Shown one piece after another: positions 44,421 through 53,894 of a stretch of DNA of 64,000 nt (its first letter is position 1; every line of letters begins with the position of its first letter). Made by a program: the position numbers and the translations under genes. Source of the DNA: Pseudomonas marginalis. GTDB lineage: Bacteria; Pseudomonadota; Gammaproteobacteria; Pseudomonadales; Pseudomonadaceae. The notes beneath the pieces were generated by a model. It saw nothing but the letters and a program-made list of their open reading frames with translations, was not told where the DNA came from and did not search any database. The stretch covers positions 130,470 to 194,469 of the forward strand of contig NZ_LKEG01000036.1 of the NCBI RefSeq assembly GCF_001645105.1, written 5' to 3'.

Positions 44421-46501
44421 CGGTCACGCTCATAGGCTTGGTTGCGCGCGACGGCCAACAGCTCGAGGCGGCGGGCGGCACCGGCATTGTCGAGCAGGCT
44501 GGAAGCCTCGCCCGGCAGGCGGCGACGCCAATTGGGATGGGTGTCGGTGGTGCCGGGCAGGTTGGCTTGTTCCTCCACCCCGAGGGCATCCTCCAACGGC
44601 AACAGCACCAAGGGCGCGCGGGTGTGGCCGAGGTAGCGCGCACTGGCGTCGATCATATGGTCGGTTTCATTGCGGATTTCTTCGACGAAGTTCTGCGGGT
44701 CCTGGCTCAAGGCCTGGCGCAGTGCCTGGCGTTCGCGCAGGCGGTGTTCACTCCATTGCTCCACCGTGGGCGCGTCGATCAGGCCGAGCTGGATGTTCCA
44801 GTCGATATCGCGGCTGTGCCACCAACCGTTCAGGGTCGGCAAATCATGGGTGCTGGTGGTGGCCAGGGCGTTGTCCGGCCAGTCGAGGATCGGCGTGAAC
44901 CGGCCCTCGTGGTTTTGCTCGAACAGCAACACACGCATGCCCAGGATCGAGCGCGCGATGAGTTTTTCACGCAGGCCATCCGGCACCGTGCCCAAGTCTT
45001 CACCGAGCACAATGGCCTGGTGACGGTGGGACTCCAGCGCCAACAGCCGCAACAGGTCATCCACCGGGTAATACAGGTAGGCGCCTTCGCGCGGCGAGGC
45101 GTCCATGGGGATCACCCACAGGCGTTGCAGGCCCATCACATGGTCGATGCGCAAGCCGCCGGCATGGGCAAAGTTGGCGCGCAGCATTTCGATAAAGGCG
45201 CGAAAACCATTGCGCTTGAGACCTTCGGGCGAGAAGGCGGAAATCCCCCAGCCCTGGCCGGCACGGTTGAGAATGTCGGGCGGCGCACCGACGGTCAGGT
45301 CGGCCAGCAATTCATCCTGGCGGCTCCAGGCCTGGCTGCCACCGCCGTCGGCGCCCACCGCGAGGTCGGCGATCAAGCCCACGCCCATGCCGCTGCCGCG
45401 CGCAGCTTGTTGCGCGCGCTCAAGGCAACGGGCGATCAGCCATTGGCTGAAGGCGAAGTAGCCGATCTCATCGCGATTGTCTTCGGCGAACTGCGCCAGT
45501 GCCGGGCTCTGCGGGCTGCGCCAGTCTTCGGGCCAGTGGCGCCAGTCGAGTGCTTCACCCGCCGCTGCGCGAGCCGCTTGCACGGCTTCGAAGCGGCAAT
45601 GGTTTTCCAGCGCCTCGCCACCGGCCTGGCGGAAACTGAGGAAGTCGGCGTGTTGTGGGTGTTGGCCGTGACGGAAGTCTTCATAAAGTGCACGCAACAG
45701 GCGTTGCTTGGCCTTGGCAGCGGCGGGCCAGTCGATCAGGGTGTGTTGCTCCAGCGCGTGCAGTTCATCCTCCAGGCCGAGGGACTCGATCGCGTTGCGC
45801 ACTTCGCGTTCACCCAGGATGCAGCCCGGGGAGGCGTACAAACTGTTGAGGAACAACCGGCTCGATGGCGAATACGGGCTGTAGCGCCCGGTGTCGGCGC
45901 TGAACATCGCATGCATCGGGCTGATGGCCAGGGCATCGGCGCCGCGTTCGGCCGCCGAGCGGGCCAGGTGCTCCAAGGCCAGGGTATCGCCAAAACCGCC
46001 GTCGCCCAGGCGGCGCAGGCCATACAGTTGCGCGCTGAGGCCCCAGGCGCGGGCCGGTTGGGTATCGACCGCTTCGGCGACGCTGTAGCAATGCGTGGGG
46101 GCGACGGCCAGGGTGAAGACCTGGTCGGCGATATGCACTTGGTGATAACCCAGGGCAATGACGCCTGGCAGGACGGCGTTGCCATCGAGCCGCAGTTCCA
46201 GGGTGTCGCCGTCTTCCAGGCTGACCCGGCACAGGGTGTCCGGTTCGAAGTAGCGCGCCAGGTCGAGGCCGTCACCACTGTCGATGGTCAGTAAGGGCGG
46301 CAGGTGTTTGTCTTGTTGCACCCGCTCCAGTTCAAGCAGGCTGGCGTCGATCTCTGCGTCACTGTCGGCCGGGTGGCCCAGGCCTTTGAGAACGGCGCGC
46401 AGGGCGTCGGGTGTTACACGTTGCGGGCGGCCGTTTGCGTCGATCCAATCGACGGCCAGGCCCGCTCGGCTGGCGAGTATTTCAAGGTTCGCTTCACTCA
46501 A
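44417..46501 (-). CDS. malQ: 4-alpha-glucanotransferase (amylomaltase)
   Basis: 694 residues. GH77 signatures: ADALAISPMHAMFSADTGRY, SRLFLNSLYASPG, the nucleophile in GGLRIDHVMGLQRLW, the acid in IVLGEDLGTVPDGLR and ATTSTHDLPTLNGWW. It reshuffles alpha-1,4-glucan chains and so keeps chain lengths suitable for TreY/TreZ and GlgA. It overlaps both treZ and treY by 4 bp, a sign of tight translational coupling. Confidence 0.93.
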   Translation of the reverse strand: MSEANLEILASRAGLAVDWIDANGRPQRVTPDALRAVLKGLGHPADSDAEIDASLLELERVQQDKHLPPLLTIDSGDGLDLARYFEPDTLCRVSLEDGDTLELRLDGNAVLPGVIALGYHQVHIADQVFTLAVAPTHCYSVAEAVDTQPARAWGLSAQLYGLRRLGDGGFGDTLALEHLARSAAERGADALAISPMHAMFSADTGRYSPYSPSSRLFLNSLYASPGCILGEREVRNAIESLGLEDELHALEQHTLIDWPAAAKAKQRLLRALYEDFRHGQHPQHADFLSFRQAGGEALENHCRFEAVQAARAAAGEALDWRHWPEDWRSPQSPALAQFAEDNRDEIGYFAFSQWLIARCLERAQQAARGSGMGVGLIADLAVGADGGGSQAWSRQDELLADLTVGAPPDILNRAGQGWGISAFSPEGLKRNGFRAFIEMLRANFAHAGGLRIDHVMGLQRLWVIPMDASPREGAYLYYPVDDLLRLLALESHRHQAIVLGEDLGTVPDGLREKLIARSILGMRVLLFEQNHEGRFTPILDWPDNALATTSTHDLPTLNGWWHSRDIDWNIQLGLIDAPTVEQWSEHRLRERQALRQALSQDPQNFVEEIRNETDHMIDASARYLGHTRAPLVLLPLEDALGVEEQANLPGTTDTHPNWRRRLPGEASSLLDNAGAARRLELLAVARNQAYERDR

Positions 46502-48243
46502 GGGTGCTCTCCAACAGGGGATAGGGTGATGCGTGCGCTGTACGGCGGCAGAGATGGGCCAGCGTTGGCAGGCGTTTGAAAAAGGACCGGCTCCGTGGCG
46601 GGGTGATCCAGCGGCACGGCGCTCAAGTTGAGGTCGATCCGCAGCACACTGCCGTTACCCAGGCGCCAACGGGCGCTGACGGCGTGATCGGCCAGGACCT
46701 GAGCGCCCAGCGCGACACTGCCGGGCAGGTGCGGCACGAGATGCCGGTGGCGCAGGCTCAGCAGTTGGCGATAGAGCTGGGTGTGTTCGTTCTCGTCGAA
46801 GCTGGGCGTGGTTTGCAAAAAGGTCGGCAGGGCATTGGGATCGGGAATGCGTTCGCGCCGCTCCGGGTCCTGGAACGCGGCGAAATCCTTGAATTCATTG
46901 CGTCGACCTTCACGCACCGCCTCGGCCAGCTCGCCATGGTGATCGGTGAAAAACAGGAAAGGCTCGCTGGCGTTGACCTCATCACCCATGAACATCAGCG
47001 GGATCATCGGCGACAGCAGCAGCAGGGCGGTCGCCGCCTTCAAGGCCTGCGGCGAGCAAAGCTGATGCAGGCGCTCGCCCAGGGCACGGTTGCCGATCTG
47101 GTCATGGTTTTGCAGGAACGCCACGAACGCGCTCGGTGGCAGGTGCCCACTCGGTTCGCCACGCACATGGCCATGCCGGGTTGTATGGCCTTGGTAGATA
47201 AAGCCTTCGCCCAGGCAGCGGGCCAATTTAGCGGTCGGGTCTTGGGCGAAGTCGCTGTAATACGCATCGGTTTCGCCGGTCAACAGCACGTGCAACACAT
47301 TATGGAAATCATCATTCCACTGCGCGTTGAAATCGTGCTGCAGGAGCCCGGCCTGGTTGAGCTCGTTTTCGAGCATCAGCCAGACATGGCGGCCTGTGTC
47401 CACCTGCTCGCGCACGCGGTGCGCCAGTTCCTTCAGGAACTCCGGGTTATCGATGGCGTGTACCGCGTCCAGGCGCAGGCCGTCGAAGCGGTATTCGAGC
47501 AACCACATCAATGCGTTATCGAGGAAGAAGTCCCGCACTTCACGCCGGTTGAAATCGATGCCGGCGCCCCATGGCGTGTGCACGTCTTCCTGGAAGAACC
47601 CCTTGGCGTACTGGCCCAGGTAATTGCCGTCGGGCCCGAAGTGGTTGTAGACCACGTCGAGAATCACCGCCAGGCCATGTTCGTGGGCGCTGTCGATCAG
47701 GTGCTTTAGCTGTTCGGGCGTACCGTAGGAGGCTTGGGGTGCATAGGGCAGGACCCCGTCGTAGCCCCAGTTGCGATCGCCGGGGAACTGCGCCAACGGC
47801 ATCAATTCAATCGCGGTAACGCCCAACTCGGCCAGGCGTGGCAGGTGTTTCTCAATGCCGGCATAACCCCCCATGGCACCGACGTGCAGTTCATAGATGA
47901 CTGCCTCGTGCCAGGGGCGGCCTTGCCAGTTGCTGTGACGCCATTGATAGGCGAGGGAGTCGACCACTACGCTCCAACCGTGCACATCCGAGGCCTGGGC
48001 CCTGGAGGCGGGATCGGGTACGTCCATCTCCCCATCGATATTGAAGCGGTAGCGCGTGCCCGCCGGGCACGCTATTTCGGTTTCAAACCAGCCTTCTGCC
48101 TGGGGCAGCATGGCGACGGACTTGCCGTTTTCCAATTCAACGCTGACATAAAACGCGTCTGGCGCCCACAAGGCGAAACGCGTGTGTTGCGCGTCCAGCA
48201 TGATTGCGCCGTGGGGCCAGGTTTCCAGAGTCCGTAACGGCAT
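46498..48243 (-). CDS. treZ: Malto-oligosyltrehalose trehalohydrolase TreZ
   Basis: 581 residues. A CBM48 N-terminus (RFALWAPDAFYVSVELENGK) precedes a GH13 barrel with VILDVVYNHFGPDGNYLGQY, nucleophile RFDGLRLDAVHAIDNPEFLK, acid WLMLENELNQAG and FLQNHDQIGNRALGERLHQL. It releases trehalose from TreY products. The start ATG 48243 lies about 20 bases after the glgA stop. Confidence 0.93.
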   Translation of the reverse strand: MPLRTLETWPHGAIMLDAQHTRFALWAPDAFYVSVELENGKSVAMLPQAEGWFETEIACPAGTRYRFNIDGEMDVPDPASRAQASDVHGWSVVVDSLAYQWRHSNWQGRPWHEAVIYELHVGAMGGYAGIEKHLPRLAELGVTAIELMPLAQFPGDRNWGYDGVLPYAPQASYGTPEQLKHLIDSAHEHGLAVILDVVYNHFGPDGNYLGQYAKGFFQEDVHTPWGAGIDFNRREVRDFFLDNALMWLLEYRFDGLRLDAVHAIDNPEFLKELAHRVREQVDTGRHVWLMLENELNQAGLLQHDFNAQWNDDFHNVLHVLLTGETDAYYSDFAQDPTAKLARCLGEGFIYQGHTTRHGHVRGEPSGHLPPSAFVAFLQNHDQIGNRALGERLHQLCSPQALKAATALLLLSPMIPLMFMGDEVNASEPFLFFTDHHGELAEAVREGRRNEFKDFAAFQDPERRERIPDPNALPTFLQTTPSFDENEHTQLYRQLLSLRHRHLVPHLPGSVALGAQVLADHAVSARWRLGNGSVLRIDLNLSAVPLDHPATEPVLFQTPANAGPSLPPYSARITLSPVGEHP

Positions 48244-48263
48244 CTATAAAAACCTCCCTTTGA

Positions 48264-49817
48264 TTATTTAGCGGATTTCCCCAGTGCTTTAGCCACCAGT
48301 TGCTCATACAGTTCGGCGTAGGGTTCCACCGCCTGGCTCCAGTTGAACGGTTGGGTCATCGCCCGGCAGCGCATGGCGTTGAGCAAGCCAGGGAAGGCAA
48401 ACACCTTGAACGCGCGGCTCAAGGCTTCTTTGTAGCTGTCGACCGTGGACTCATTGAACAGGAAGCCGGTGACACCGTTTTCAATGGTGTCAGCCAAGCC
48501 ACCGGTGTTACGTGCGACGGGCAGCGAACCGAAGCGCTGGGCGTACATTTGGCTCAGGCCGCAGGGCTCGTAACGCGACGGCATCAGCAGGAAATCGCTG
48601 CCGGCGAACATGCGCCGGGCGTCGGTCTCGTTGAAGCCGATGCGCACGCCGATCTGGCCCGGAAAGCGCAATGCCAGTTCACGCATGGCGTTTTCTTCTT
48701 CAGGCTCACCCCGGCCGATAATCGCGATCTGGCCGCCTTGTTCGACGATAAAGCTGGCAACGGCTTCGGTAAGGTCCAGGCCTTTCTGGAAGACCAGGCG
48801 CGAGACCACGGCGAACAGCGGCCCTGTCGAGTCGTGGAGGCCGAACAGGTTGCGCACCTGCGCGGCGTTCACCGCCTTGCCTTCCCAATCGCCAATATTG
48901 AAGTTGTGCGTCAGGTGGGGGTCGGTGGAGGTTTCCCAGCTGTCTTCGATGCCGTTGGGGATGCCGCTGAGCAAGCCTTGCTGGGTCTTGCTGGCCAAAA
49001 AGCCATCCAGCCCGCAGCCGAATTCAGGCGTGGTGATTTCCTGGGCGTAGGTGGCGCTCACGGTGGTGATATGGCTGGAATACGCCATGCCGGCCTTGAG
49101 AAACGACATCTTGCCGTAGAACTCCATGCCTTCCTGTTGTAAGGCGTGGGGTGGAATGCCCAGCTCCGGCGTGGAGGCCAGGCTGACGACGCCCTGATAC
49201 GCCAGGTTATGGATGGTGAACAGGGTCGGGGTGCGTGACCCACGCCAGTGCATATAGGCCGGCGCCAGGCCAGCGGGCCAGTCGTGGGCGTGCACCAGGT
49301 CCGGGCACCAGTGGATCTGCGCCAAGTTCGCGGCCATGTCGGCGGCGGCCAGGCCCAGGCGTGCGAAACGAATATGGTTGTCCGGCCAGTCGCGGCCGTT
49401 GTTGGCGCCGTAGGGCGTACCTTCACGCTCGTAGAGTTCGGGGCAGATCAGTACATAGATGACCAGGCCGTCCTTGAGGTCCATCCGCCCGATCTTGCAC
49501 GGCGGCAGCGCAGCGTGGCCGCCCAGCTCACCGATGATATGGATCGGGTTGTCGCTCTCCATCACCTGCGGATAGCCAGGGATCAGCACCCGCACATCGT
49601 GCAGGTGAGCCATGGCGCGGGGCAGCGCAGCGGACACATCGCCCAGGCCGCCGGTTTTCACCAGATCGGCGAATTCAGAGGTGACAAACAGCACTTTCTT
49701 GCGATTGGGATTGTGACTCGGGACCGGCCGCACCGTGTTGAGGTCAACCAAAGAGGTCGACCCGCCAACTGGCTGACTAACACGCTCTCCCTGAATACTT
49801 GCAGCGGCACTGATCAT
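48264..49817 (-). CDS. glgA: Glycogen synthase GlgA
   Basis: 517 residues, GT5. The ADP-glucose lysine motif is VKTGGLGDVSAALPRAMAHL. The C-terminal domain has SRLVFQKGLDLTEAVASFIV and the acidic RYEPCGLSQMYAQRFGSLPV. The N-terminal ~45 residues before KKVLFVTSEFADL are longer than in E. coli GlgA. ATG 49817 was chosen over an in-frame GTG at 49829 because GGAGAG precedes it. It is the first gene of the leftward cluster glgA-treZ-malQ-treY-DUF2934-glgX and beyond. Confidence 0.92.
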   Translation of the reverse strand: MISAAASIQGERVSQPVGGSTSLVDLNTVRPVPSHNPNRKKVLFVTSEFADLVKTGGLGDVSAALPRAMAHLHDVRVLIPGYPQVMESDNPIHIIGELGGHAALPPCKIGRMDLKDGLVIYVLICPELYEREGTPYGANNGRDWPDNHIRFARLGLAAADMAANLAQIHWCPDLVHAHDWPAGLAPAYMHWRGSRTPTLFTIHNLAYQGVVSLASTPELGIPPHALQQEGMEFYGKMSFLKAGMAYSSHITTVSATYAQEITTPEFGCGLDGFLASKTQQGLLSGIPNGIEDSWETSTDPHLTHNFNIGDWEGKAVNAAQVRNLFGLHDSTGPLFAVVSRLVFQKGLDLTEAVASFIVEQGGQIAIIGRGEPEEENAMRELALRFPGQIGVRIGFNETDARRMFAGSDFLLMPSRYEPCGLSQMYAQRFGSLPVARNTGGLADTIENGVTGFLFNESTVDSYKEALSRAFKVFAFPGLLNAMRCRAMTQPFNWSQAVEPYAELYEQLVAKALGKSAK

Positions 49818-50321
49818 AGTTCTCTCCACGTGTTGGTCGGCTAATGGCCCGCTGCCACTAGCTCCGATGACCGCATCCTGCGGCCAGGCGCAAGCGCATA
49901 ACGCCCTTTGAATAGTTGGGGCAAGGCGTATGCCAGTTGCACGGTTAGCTCAAAAAGAATGGATAGACGGCATCTGGTATGAACCGCATGTGCGCGCCTT
50001 ACCCTAAACCTGACCTATGGCAGAGTTGTAAAGTTTCGATTTTTTCGCGGGGCTTTTGTTTTGAAACGGACCCATCGGTCATCAGTCTAGGACATATCCT
50101 AGAGCCTGTAGGGTTTTCGAGAAGATTTTGTAGGACAAAATACTTTTAACGTTATGCCCTGGTATTGGGGAAGGGGTCTGTAGTGAGCGGGCTTGTCCCG
50201 CGCTGGAGTGCGAAGGGCTCCTTATAGGGCGTACCCGGTGCAATGAGTGCCACCGAGGTGTTTGGTTTTGGGGCCGCTTCGCGCCCCAGCGTGGGGCAAG
50301 CCCACTCACTACATTGGTGCG
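49818..50321. other. Intergenic region upstream of glgA with a REPIN
   Basis: About 500 bases without a gene. The left ~300 bases presumably hold the glgA promoter, but I could not identify a convincing -35/-10 or alternative-sigma motif. The right part is a REPIN of the GCGGGCTTG class (separate entry) after the 3' end of the hydroxyacid dehydrogenase gene. Confidence 0.5.
50180..50312. repeat. REPIN-like inverted pair, second copy of the GCGGGCTTG class
   Basis: The left arm is GTAGTGAGCGGGCTTGTCCC and the right arm is GGGGCAAGCCCACTCACTAC; the inner part contains GGGGCCGCTTCGCGCCCC. The left palindrome carries a T where the 2626-2758 copy has C. It lies just beyond the hydroxyacid dehydrogenase stop. 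Confidence 0.78.
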
Positions 50322-51275
50322 TTAGCCGAGCGTGCGAATGGGCGCGCCGTTCGCCCAGGCTTGAATGTCTTCGATCATTTGCGAGTAGAACTGCCGGTAA
50401 TTCTGCTCGCTCACGTAGCCCACGTGCGGGGTGGCCAGTACCTTTGGCAAGCGGCGGAAGGGATGATCCGCGGGCAGCGGCTCTTGGGCATACACGTCCA
50501 GCGCCGCACCGGCCAGGCGGCCGCTTTCGAGGGCCTGCACCAGCGCCTGCTCATCCACGATCGGCCCCCGCGCGGTGTTGACCAGGCGTGCGCTGGGCTT
50601 CATCCAGCCCAGCGCTTGCGCGTCCACCAAGCCACGGGTGCGGTCACTGAGCACCAGGTGCACGGTGAGAATGTCCGCCTGTTCGAACAAGGCTTGCTTG
50701 CTGACCCACGTCACGCCTGACTCGGCGGCCCGTTCCGGGGTGAGGTTTTCACTCCAGGCAATGACACGCATGCCGAACACCTGGGCAAACTGCGCGACTT
50801 TCTGGCCGATACTGCCCAGCCCGAGAATCCCCAGGGTCTTGCCATACAGATCGCCGCCCAGGCCGATCTGCCAGTGGCCGGCGCGCAGCGAATGGGCCTC
50901 AGCCACCAGGTCACGCGTGGAAGCCATGATCAACGCCCAGGTCAATTCCGGCGCCGCGTGTTTATAGCTGTCGGTGCCACAGACCTGGATACCCAAGGCC
51001 TTGGCCGCGGGAATGTCGATCGCGGCGTTGCGCATGCCGCCGGTCACCAGCAATTTAAGCGCGGGCAGGCCTTGCAGCAGGGCTTTGTCGAAGGTAGAAC
51101 GCTCACGCATCACACAAATGACCTCGAAGCCCTGCAAGCGCTCGATCATGGCGGCGGTATCCGCCGGGTAATCGTGCAGGAAATGCACCTGGCCCACGGC
51201 CGCAAGGACCGACCAATCCACCACGCCACTGGCCACATTCTGCCAATCATCAATGACCGCGATCTGTACCGACAT
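50322..51275 (-). CDS. D-2-hydroxyacid dehydrogenase family protein
   Basis: 317 residues. NAD-binding GKTLGILGLGSIGQKVAQFA and the catalytic Arg/Glu/His set are visible: LVNTARGPIVDEQALVQALE, then the acid/His region LPKVLATPHVGYVSEQNYRQ. It is an NAD(P)-dependent reductase of 2-oxoacids; the substrate is unknown (phosphoglycerate, glyoxylate and other 2-oxoacids are possible). The next gene upstream is the alpha/beta hydrolase, 26 bases away, so the two may be co-transcribed. Confidence 0.85.
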   Translation of the reverse strand: MSVQIAVIDDWQNVASGVVDWSVLAAVGQVHFLHDYPADTAAMIERLQGFEVICVMRERSTFDKALLQGLPALKLLVTGGMRNAAIDIPAAKALGIQVCGTDSYKHAAPELTWALIMASTRDLVAEAHSLRAGHWQIGLGGDLYGKTLGILGLGSIGQKVAQFAQVFGMRVIAWSENLTPERAAESGVTWVSKQALFEQADILTVHLVLSDRTRGLVDAQALGWMKPSARLVNTARGPIVDEQALVQALESGRLAGAALDVYAQEPLPADHPFRRLPKVLATPHVGYVSEQNYRQFYSQMIEDIQAWANGAPIRTLG

Positions 51276-51301
51276 CCACGAGTGCCTCGAAAAAGGTTGG
51301 A

Positions 51302-52303
51302 CTAAAGGGCGTTAAGGCCCTGCAACAGTGCTTTGTGAAACTGGGCGGGTTCTTCCATTTGCGGTGCGTGCCCAAGGCCCGGGAATTCCACCAGGGTTGC
51401 ATGGGGGATCAGCTTGGCCGCTTGCTTGCCCAGCACGGCATAGTCGCCAAGCGTGGCCTTGACCGCCGGCGGCGCGATGTCTTTGCCGATGGCGGTGTTG
51501 TCCGACGTGCCGATCAGCAGCAGCGTGGGCATCTGCAGGTCCTTGAACTCGTAGTACACCGGCTGGGTGAAGATCATGTCGTAAATCAACGCCGAGTTCC
51601 ATGCCACCTGCGTATGCCCGGGGCCGTTGCTCAGGCCGGCGTACATGTCCACCCACCGCTCGTACTCCGGCTTCCAGCGCCCGACATAATAGGTGTTGAG
51701 TTGGTAGTTGCGAATGCCTTCGGCGCTGACCTTCAGCTCCCGCTCATACCACTGGTCAACGCTGAGCGAGGGCACGCCCAACGCTTTCCAGTCCTCCAGG
51801 CCGATCGGGTTGACCATCGCCAGCTGTTCGGTTTGCTCGGGGTACATGAGGGCGTAGCGCGTGGCGAGCATGCCGCCGGTGGAATGGCCGAGGAGGGTGG
51901 CCTTTTGAATACCGAGCTTTTCCAGCAGTTGGTGGGTGTTAAGCGCCAGTTGCTGGAAGCTGTACTGGTAATGATCGGGCTTGCTGGAACTGCAGAATCC
52001 GATCTGGTCCGGCGCGATCACCCGGTAGCCGGCGTCGCTCAAGGCCTTGATCGAACCTTCCCAGGTGGCGCCGCAGAAGTTCTTGCCGTGCATCAGCACC
52101 ACGCTGCGACCGTTGGCCTGACCTTTGGCGGGGACGTCCATATAGCCCATTTGCAAGGACTTGCCCTGGGATTGAAACGCGAAATGCGTGAGCGGATAGG
52201 GGTATTCGAAGCCTTGCAGTTCGGGACCGTAGGTCGCGGCGAACACCGGGGCGGCAGTGGCTGTGAGCAGGCCGGCGATACAAAAAGCGCGGATCAGAGG
52301 CAT
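51302..52303 (-). CDS. Exported alpha/beta hydrolase
   Basis: 333 residues with a signal peptide (MPLIRAFCIAGLLTATAAPV). The alpha/beta-hydrolase core has SVVLMHGKNFCGATW (oxyanion region), nucleophile elbow LLGHSTGGMLATRYALMYPE, the acid near LLLIGTSDNTAIGKD and the His in FPGLGHAPQMEEP. It is a periplasmic or secreted esterase-like enzyme; the nucleophile is Ser in GHSTG. A far upstream in-frame extension (to 52831) is rejected because it overlaps the YqaA gene. Confidence 0.87.
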   Translation of the reverse strand: MPLIRAFCIAGLLTATAAPVFAATYGPELQGFEYPYPLTHFAFQSQGKSLQMGYMDVPAKGQANGRSVVLMHGKNFCGATWEGSIKALSDAGYRVIAPDQIGFCSSSKPDHYQYSFQQLALNTHQLLEKLGIQKATLLGHSTGGMLATRYALMYPEQTEQLAMVNPIGLEDWKALGVPSLSVDQWYERELKVSAEGIRNYQLNTYYVGRWKPEYERWVDMYAGLSNGPGHTQVAWNSALIYDMIFTQPVYYEFKDLQMPTLLLIGTSDNTAIGKDIAPPAVKATLGDYAVLGKQAAKLIPHATLVEFPGLGHAPQMEEPAQFHKALLQGLNAL

Positions 52304-52347
52304 TGGCTGGGCTCCGAGAAGGGTATTCAGATGCTGTTGCGAGACGA

Positions 52348-52791
52348 TTAAGTGGGGATTAACACCCACTGCAAGGTGATCGCCGCGAGCACGCCATAAC
52401 GCAGGCCTTTGGCCAGGGTCACCAGTAGCAGGAATCGCCACAGTGGCTCGCGCATCACCCCGGCCACCAGTGTCAGCGGGTCGCCAATGATCGGCAGCCA
52501 ACTGAGCAGCAACGTCCAATGCCCCCAGCGCTCGTAATGGTTGCGGGCTTTTTCCAGTTGCTTGTCGTTGATGGGAAACCAGCGCCGTTGCTTGAAGTGC
52601 TCCACCCAGCGGCCCAGCCACCAGTTCACCACTGAGCCCAGCACATTGCCCAACGTGGCAATGCCCAGCAACAGCCAGAGGCTGTAATGGCCGCTGAGGA
52701 GCAGGCCGACCAATACCGCTTCCGATTGCAGGGGTAATAATGTCGCGGCGCCAAACGCCGCGAAAAATAACCCCAGGTAGCCCGCAATCAT
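52348..52791 (-). CDS. yqaA: YqaA-family (DedA-like) inner-membrane protein
   Basis: 147 residues. The DedA/VTT-like core is YLGLFFAAFGAATLLPLQSE, GIATLGNVLGSVVNWWLGR and HWTLLLSWLPIIGDPLTLVA. VTT-family proteins have been linked to lipid scrambling and envelope homeostasis, but YqaA itself is not characterised. It overlaps the DUF411 gene by 4 bp (52788-52791), so they are coupled. Confidence 0.85.
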   Translation of the reverse strand: MIAGYLGLFFAAFGAATLLPLQSEAVLVGLLLSGHYSLWLLLGIATLGNVLGSVVNWWLGRWVEHFKQRRWFPINDKQLEKARNHYERWGHWTLLLSWLPIIGDPLTLVAGVMREPLWRFLLLVTLAKGLRYGVLAAITLQWVLIPT

Positions 52792-53234
52792 TGTGCCGGG
52801 TATTGCGCCACCACCACATCTTTGCCTTCACGGGTCAGGCCGATGACTTGATAGGCCTCGCTGCGGCCTTCCACCTCCATGCCGGGCGAGCCCATGGGCA
52901 TGCCCGGCGCGGCGACGCCCAGCAGGTCGTTGCGTTTGCGCAAGGCCAGCACCTGTTCGGCAGGCACATGGCCTTCGACGAATTTTCCGTCGATCACGGC
53001 GGTATGGCAGGAGCCCAGGCGCGGCGCCACGCCCAGGCGTTGTTTGACCGCACTCATGTCGGTTTCGACGTGGTCATTGACCTTGAAACCGTTGCTTTCC
53101 AGGTGGCTGATCCATTTTTTGCAGCAACCGCAGTTGGCGTCGCGGTGCACGTCAATGGGGATCAGGTCGGCAGCCTGGGCCAGGGTGGCGGTGAAGAGGG
53201 TTGAAAGCAGGGCCAATCGCAATCGGGTTTTCAT
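52788..53234 (-). CDS. DUF411 exported metal-binding protein
   Basis: 148 residues with a signal peptide (RLALLSTLFTATLAQA). The N-terminal CGCCKKW motif (DANCGCCKKWISHLESNGF) and the later SCHTAVIDGKFVEGHVPAEQ, MPMGSPGMEV are typical of DUF411 proteins. These often sit with copper/silver resistance genes and are proposed to be periplasmic metal carriers. Here the neighbour is YqaA rather than a Cop operon, so the metal is uncertain. Confidence 0.87.
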   Translation of the reverse strand: MKTRLRLALLSTLFTATLAQAADLIPIDVHRDANCGCCKKWISHLESNGFKVNDHVETDMSAVKQRLGVAPRLGSCHTAVIDGKFVEGHVPAEQVLALRKRNDLLGVAAPGMPMGSPGMEVEGRSEAYQVIGLTREGKDVVVAQYPAQ

Positions 53235-53345
53235 GGTGGGGCTCGTCGGTCGGTGAACATCGTCAGGATGCAGGCGATCATGACGACGTCAGCGCAGGCA
53301 AGCCAGCTTCCACCGAGGGGTGTGTGTGGCGGTAATGTTTCCAAA

Positions 53346-53804
53346 TTATACGAGAGGTGGGTTTTCCAGGCGATGTTTGAGCTGGCCGAGGGCCACTGCC
53401 GACAGTTCAATCATGCGTTCATGCAAGGTGGCCAATTGCAATTCGGTTTCATAGGTCAATACACGTTTGAACAGCGTGCCGCCTTGATGGGGCAACAGGA
53501 AGTAGTGAATCGAGCCGTCGACGGCCAGGGAAGTGAACACGGTCTTGAATTCGCCGGGGCGCCGCGCGATCTGCACGCGGTAACTCAAGGGCACCCGCAC
53601 ACCCAGCAAATCGATGAACTCGGTGAAACGTGCGCCGGGCGGGAGAGAACCGGTGGTGCCCGTATCGGCGCTGAGGGAGGTGGGGTGCCATTCGTGCCAG
53701 CGATCCGGTTGGGTCACGTAGTCATAAACGGCGTCGATGGGGGCCTGGATAAAGCGTTCCTGACTGATCCGCTCCAAGCGGACCGACTGCTCGGCTGCGC
53801 GCAT
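53346..53804 (-). CDS. SRPBCC-family protein
   Basis: 152 residues of the START/polyketide-cyclase-like fold: VRLERISQERFIQAPIDAVY, DYVTQPDRWHEWHPTSLSA and SIHYFLLPHQGGTLFKRVLT. It should bind a hydrophobic small molecule. The ligand is unknown, and it stands alone. Confidence 0.82.
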   Translation of the reverse strand: MRAAEQSVRLERISQERFIQAPIDAVYDYVTQPDRWHEWHPTSLSADTGTTGSLPPGARFTEFIDLLGVRVPLSYRVQIARRPGEFKTVFTSLAVDGSIHYFLLPHQGGTLFKRVLTYETELQLATLHERMIELSAVALGQLKHRLENPPLV

Positions 53805-53894
53805 GGCACACCTCCTGTGTGGCAGTAGTAATCACCTTGAACTGTCAGAATAGTCCCACTCCCGCACATTGCACGGGAGTGTTTCAGCCGTTTA

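Noticed and set aside
42570..46294. Two frames above 600 codons on the + strand opposite treY and malQ
   Set aside because: GC-rich antisense shadows of two well-identified enzymes.
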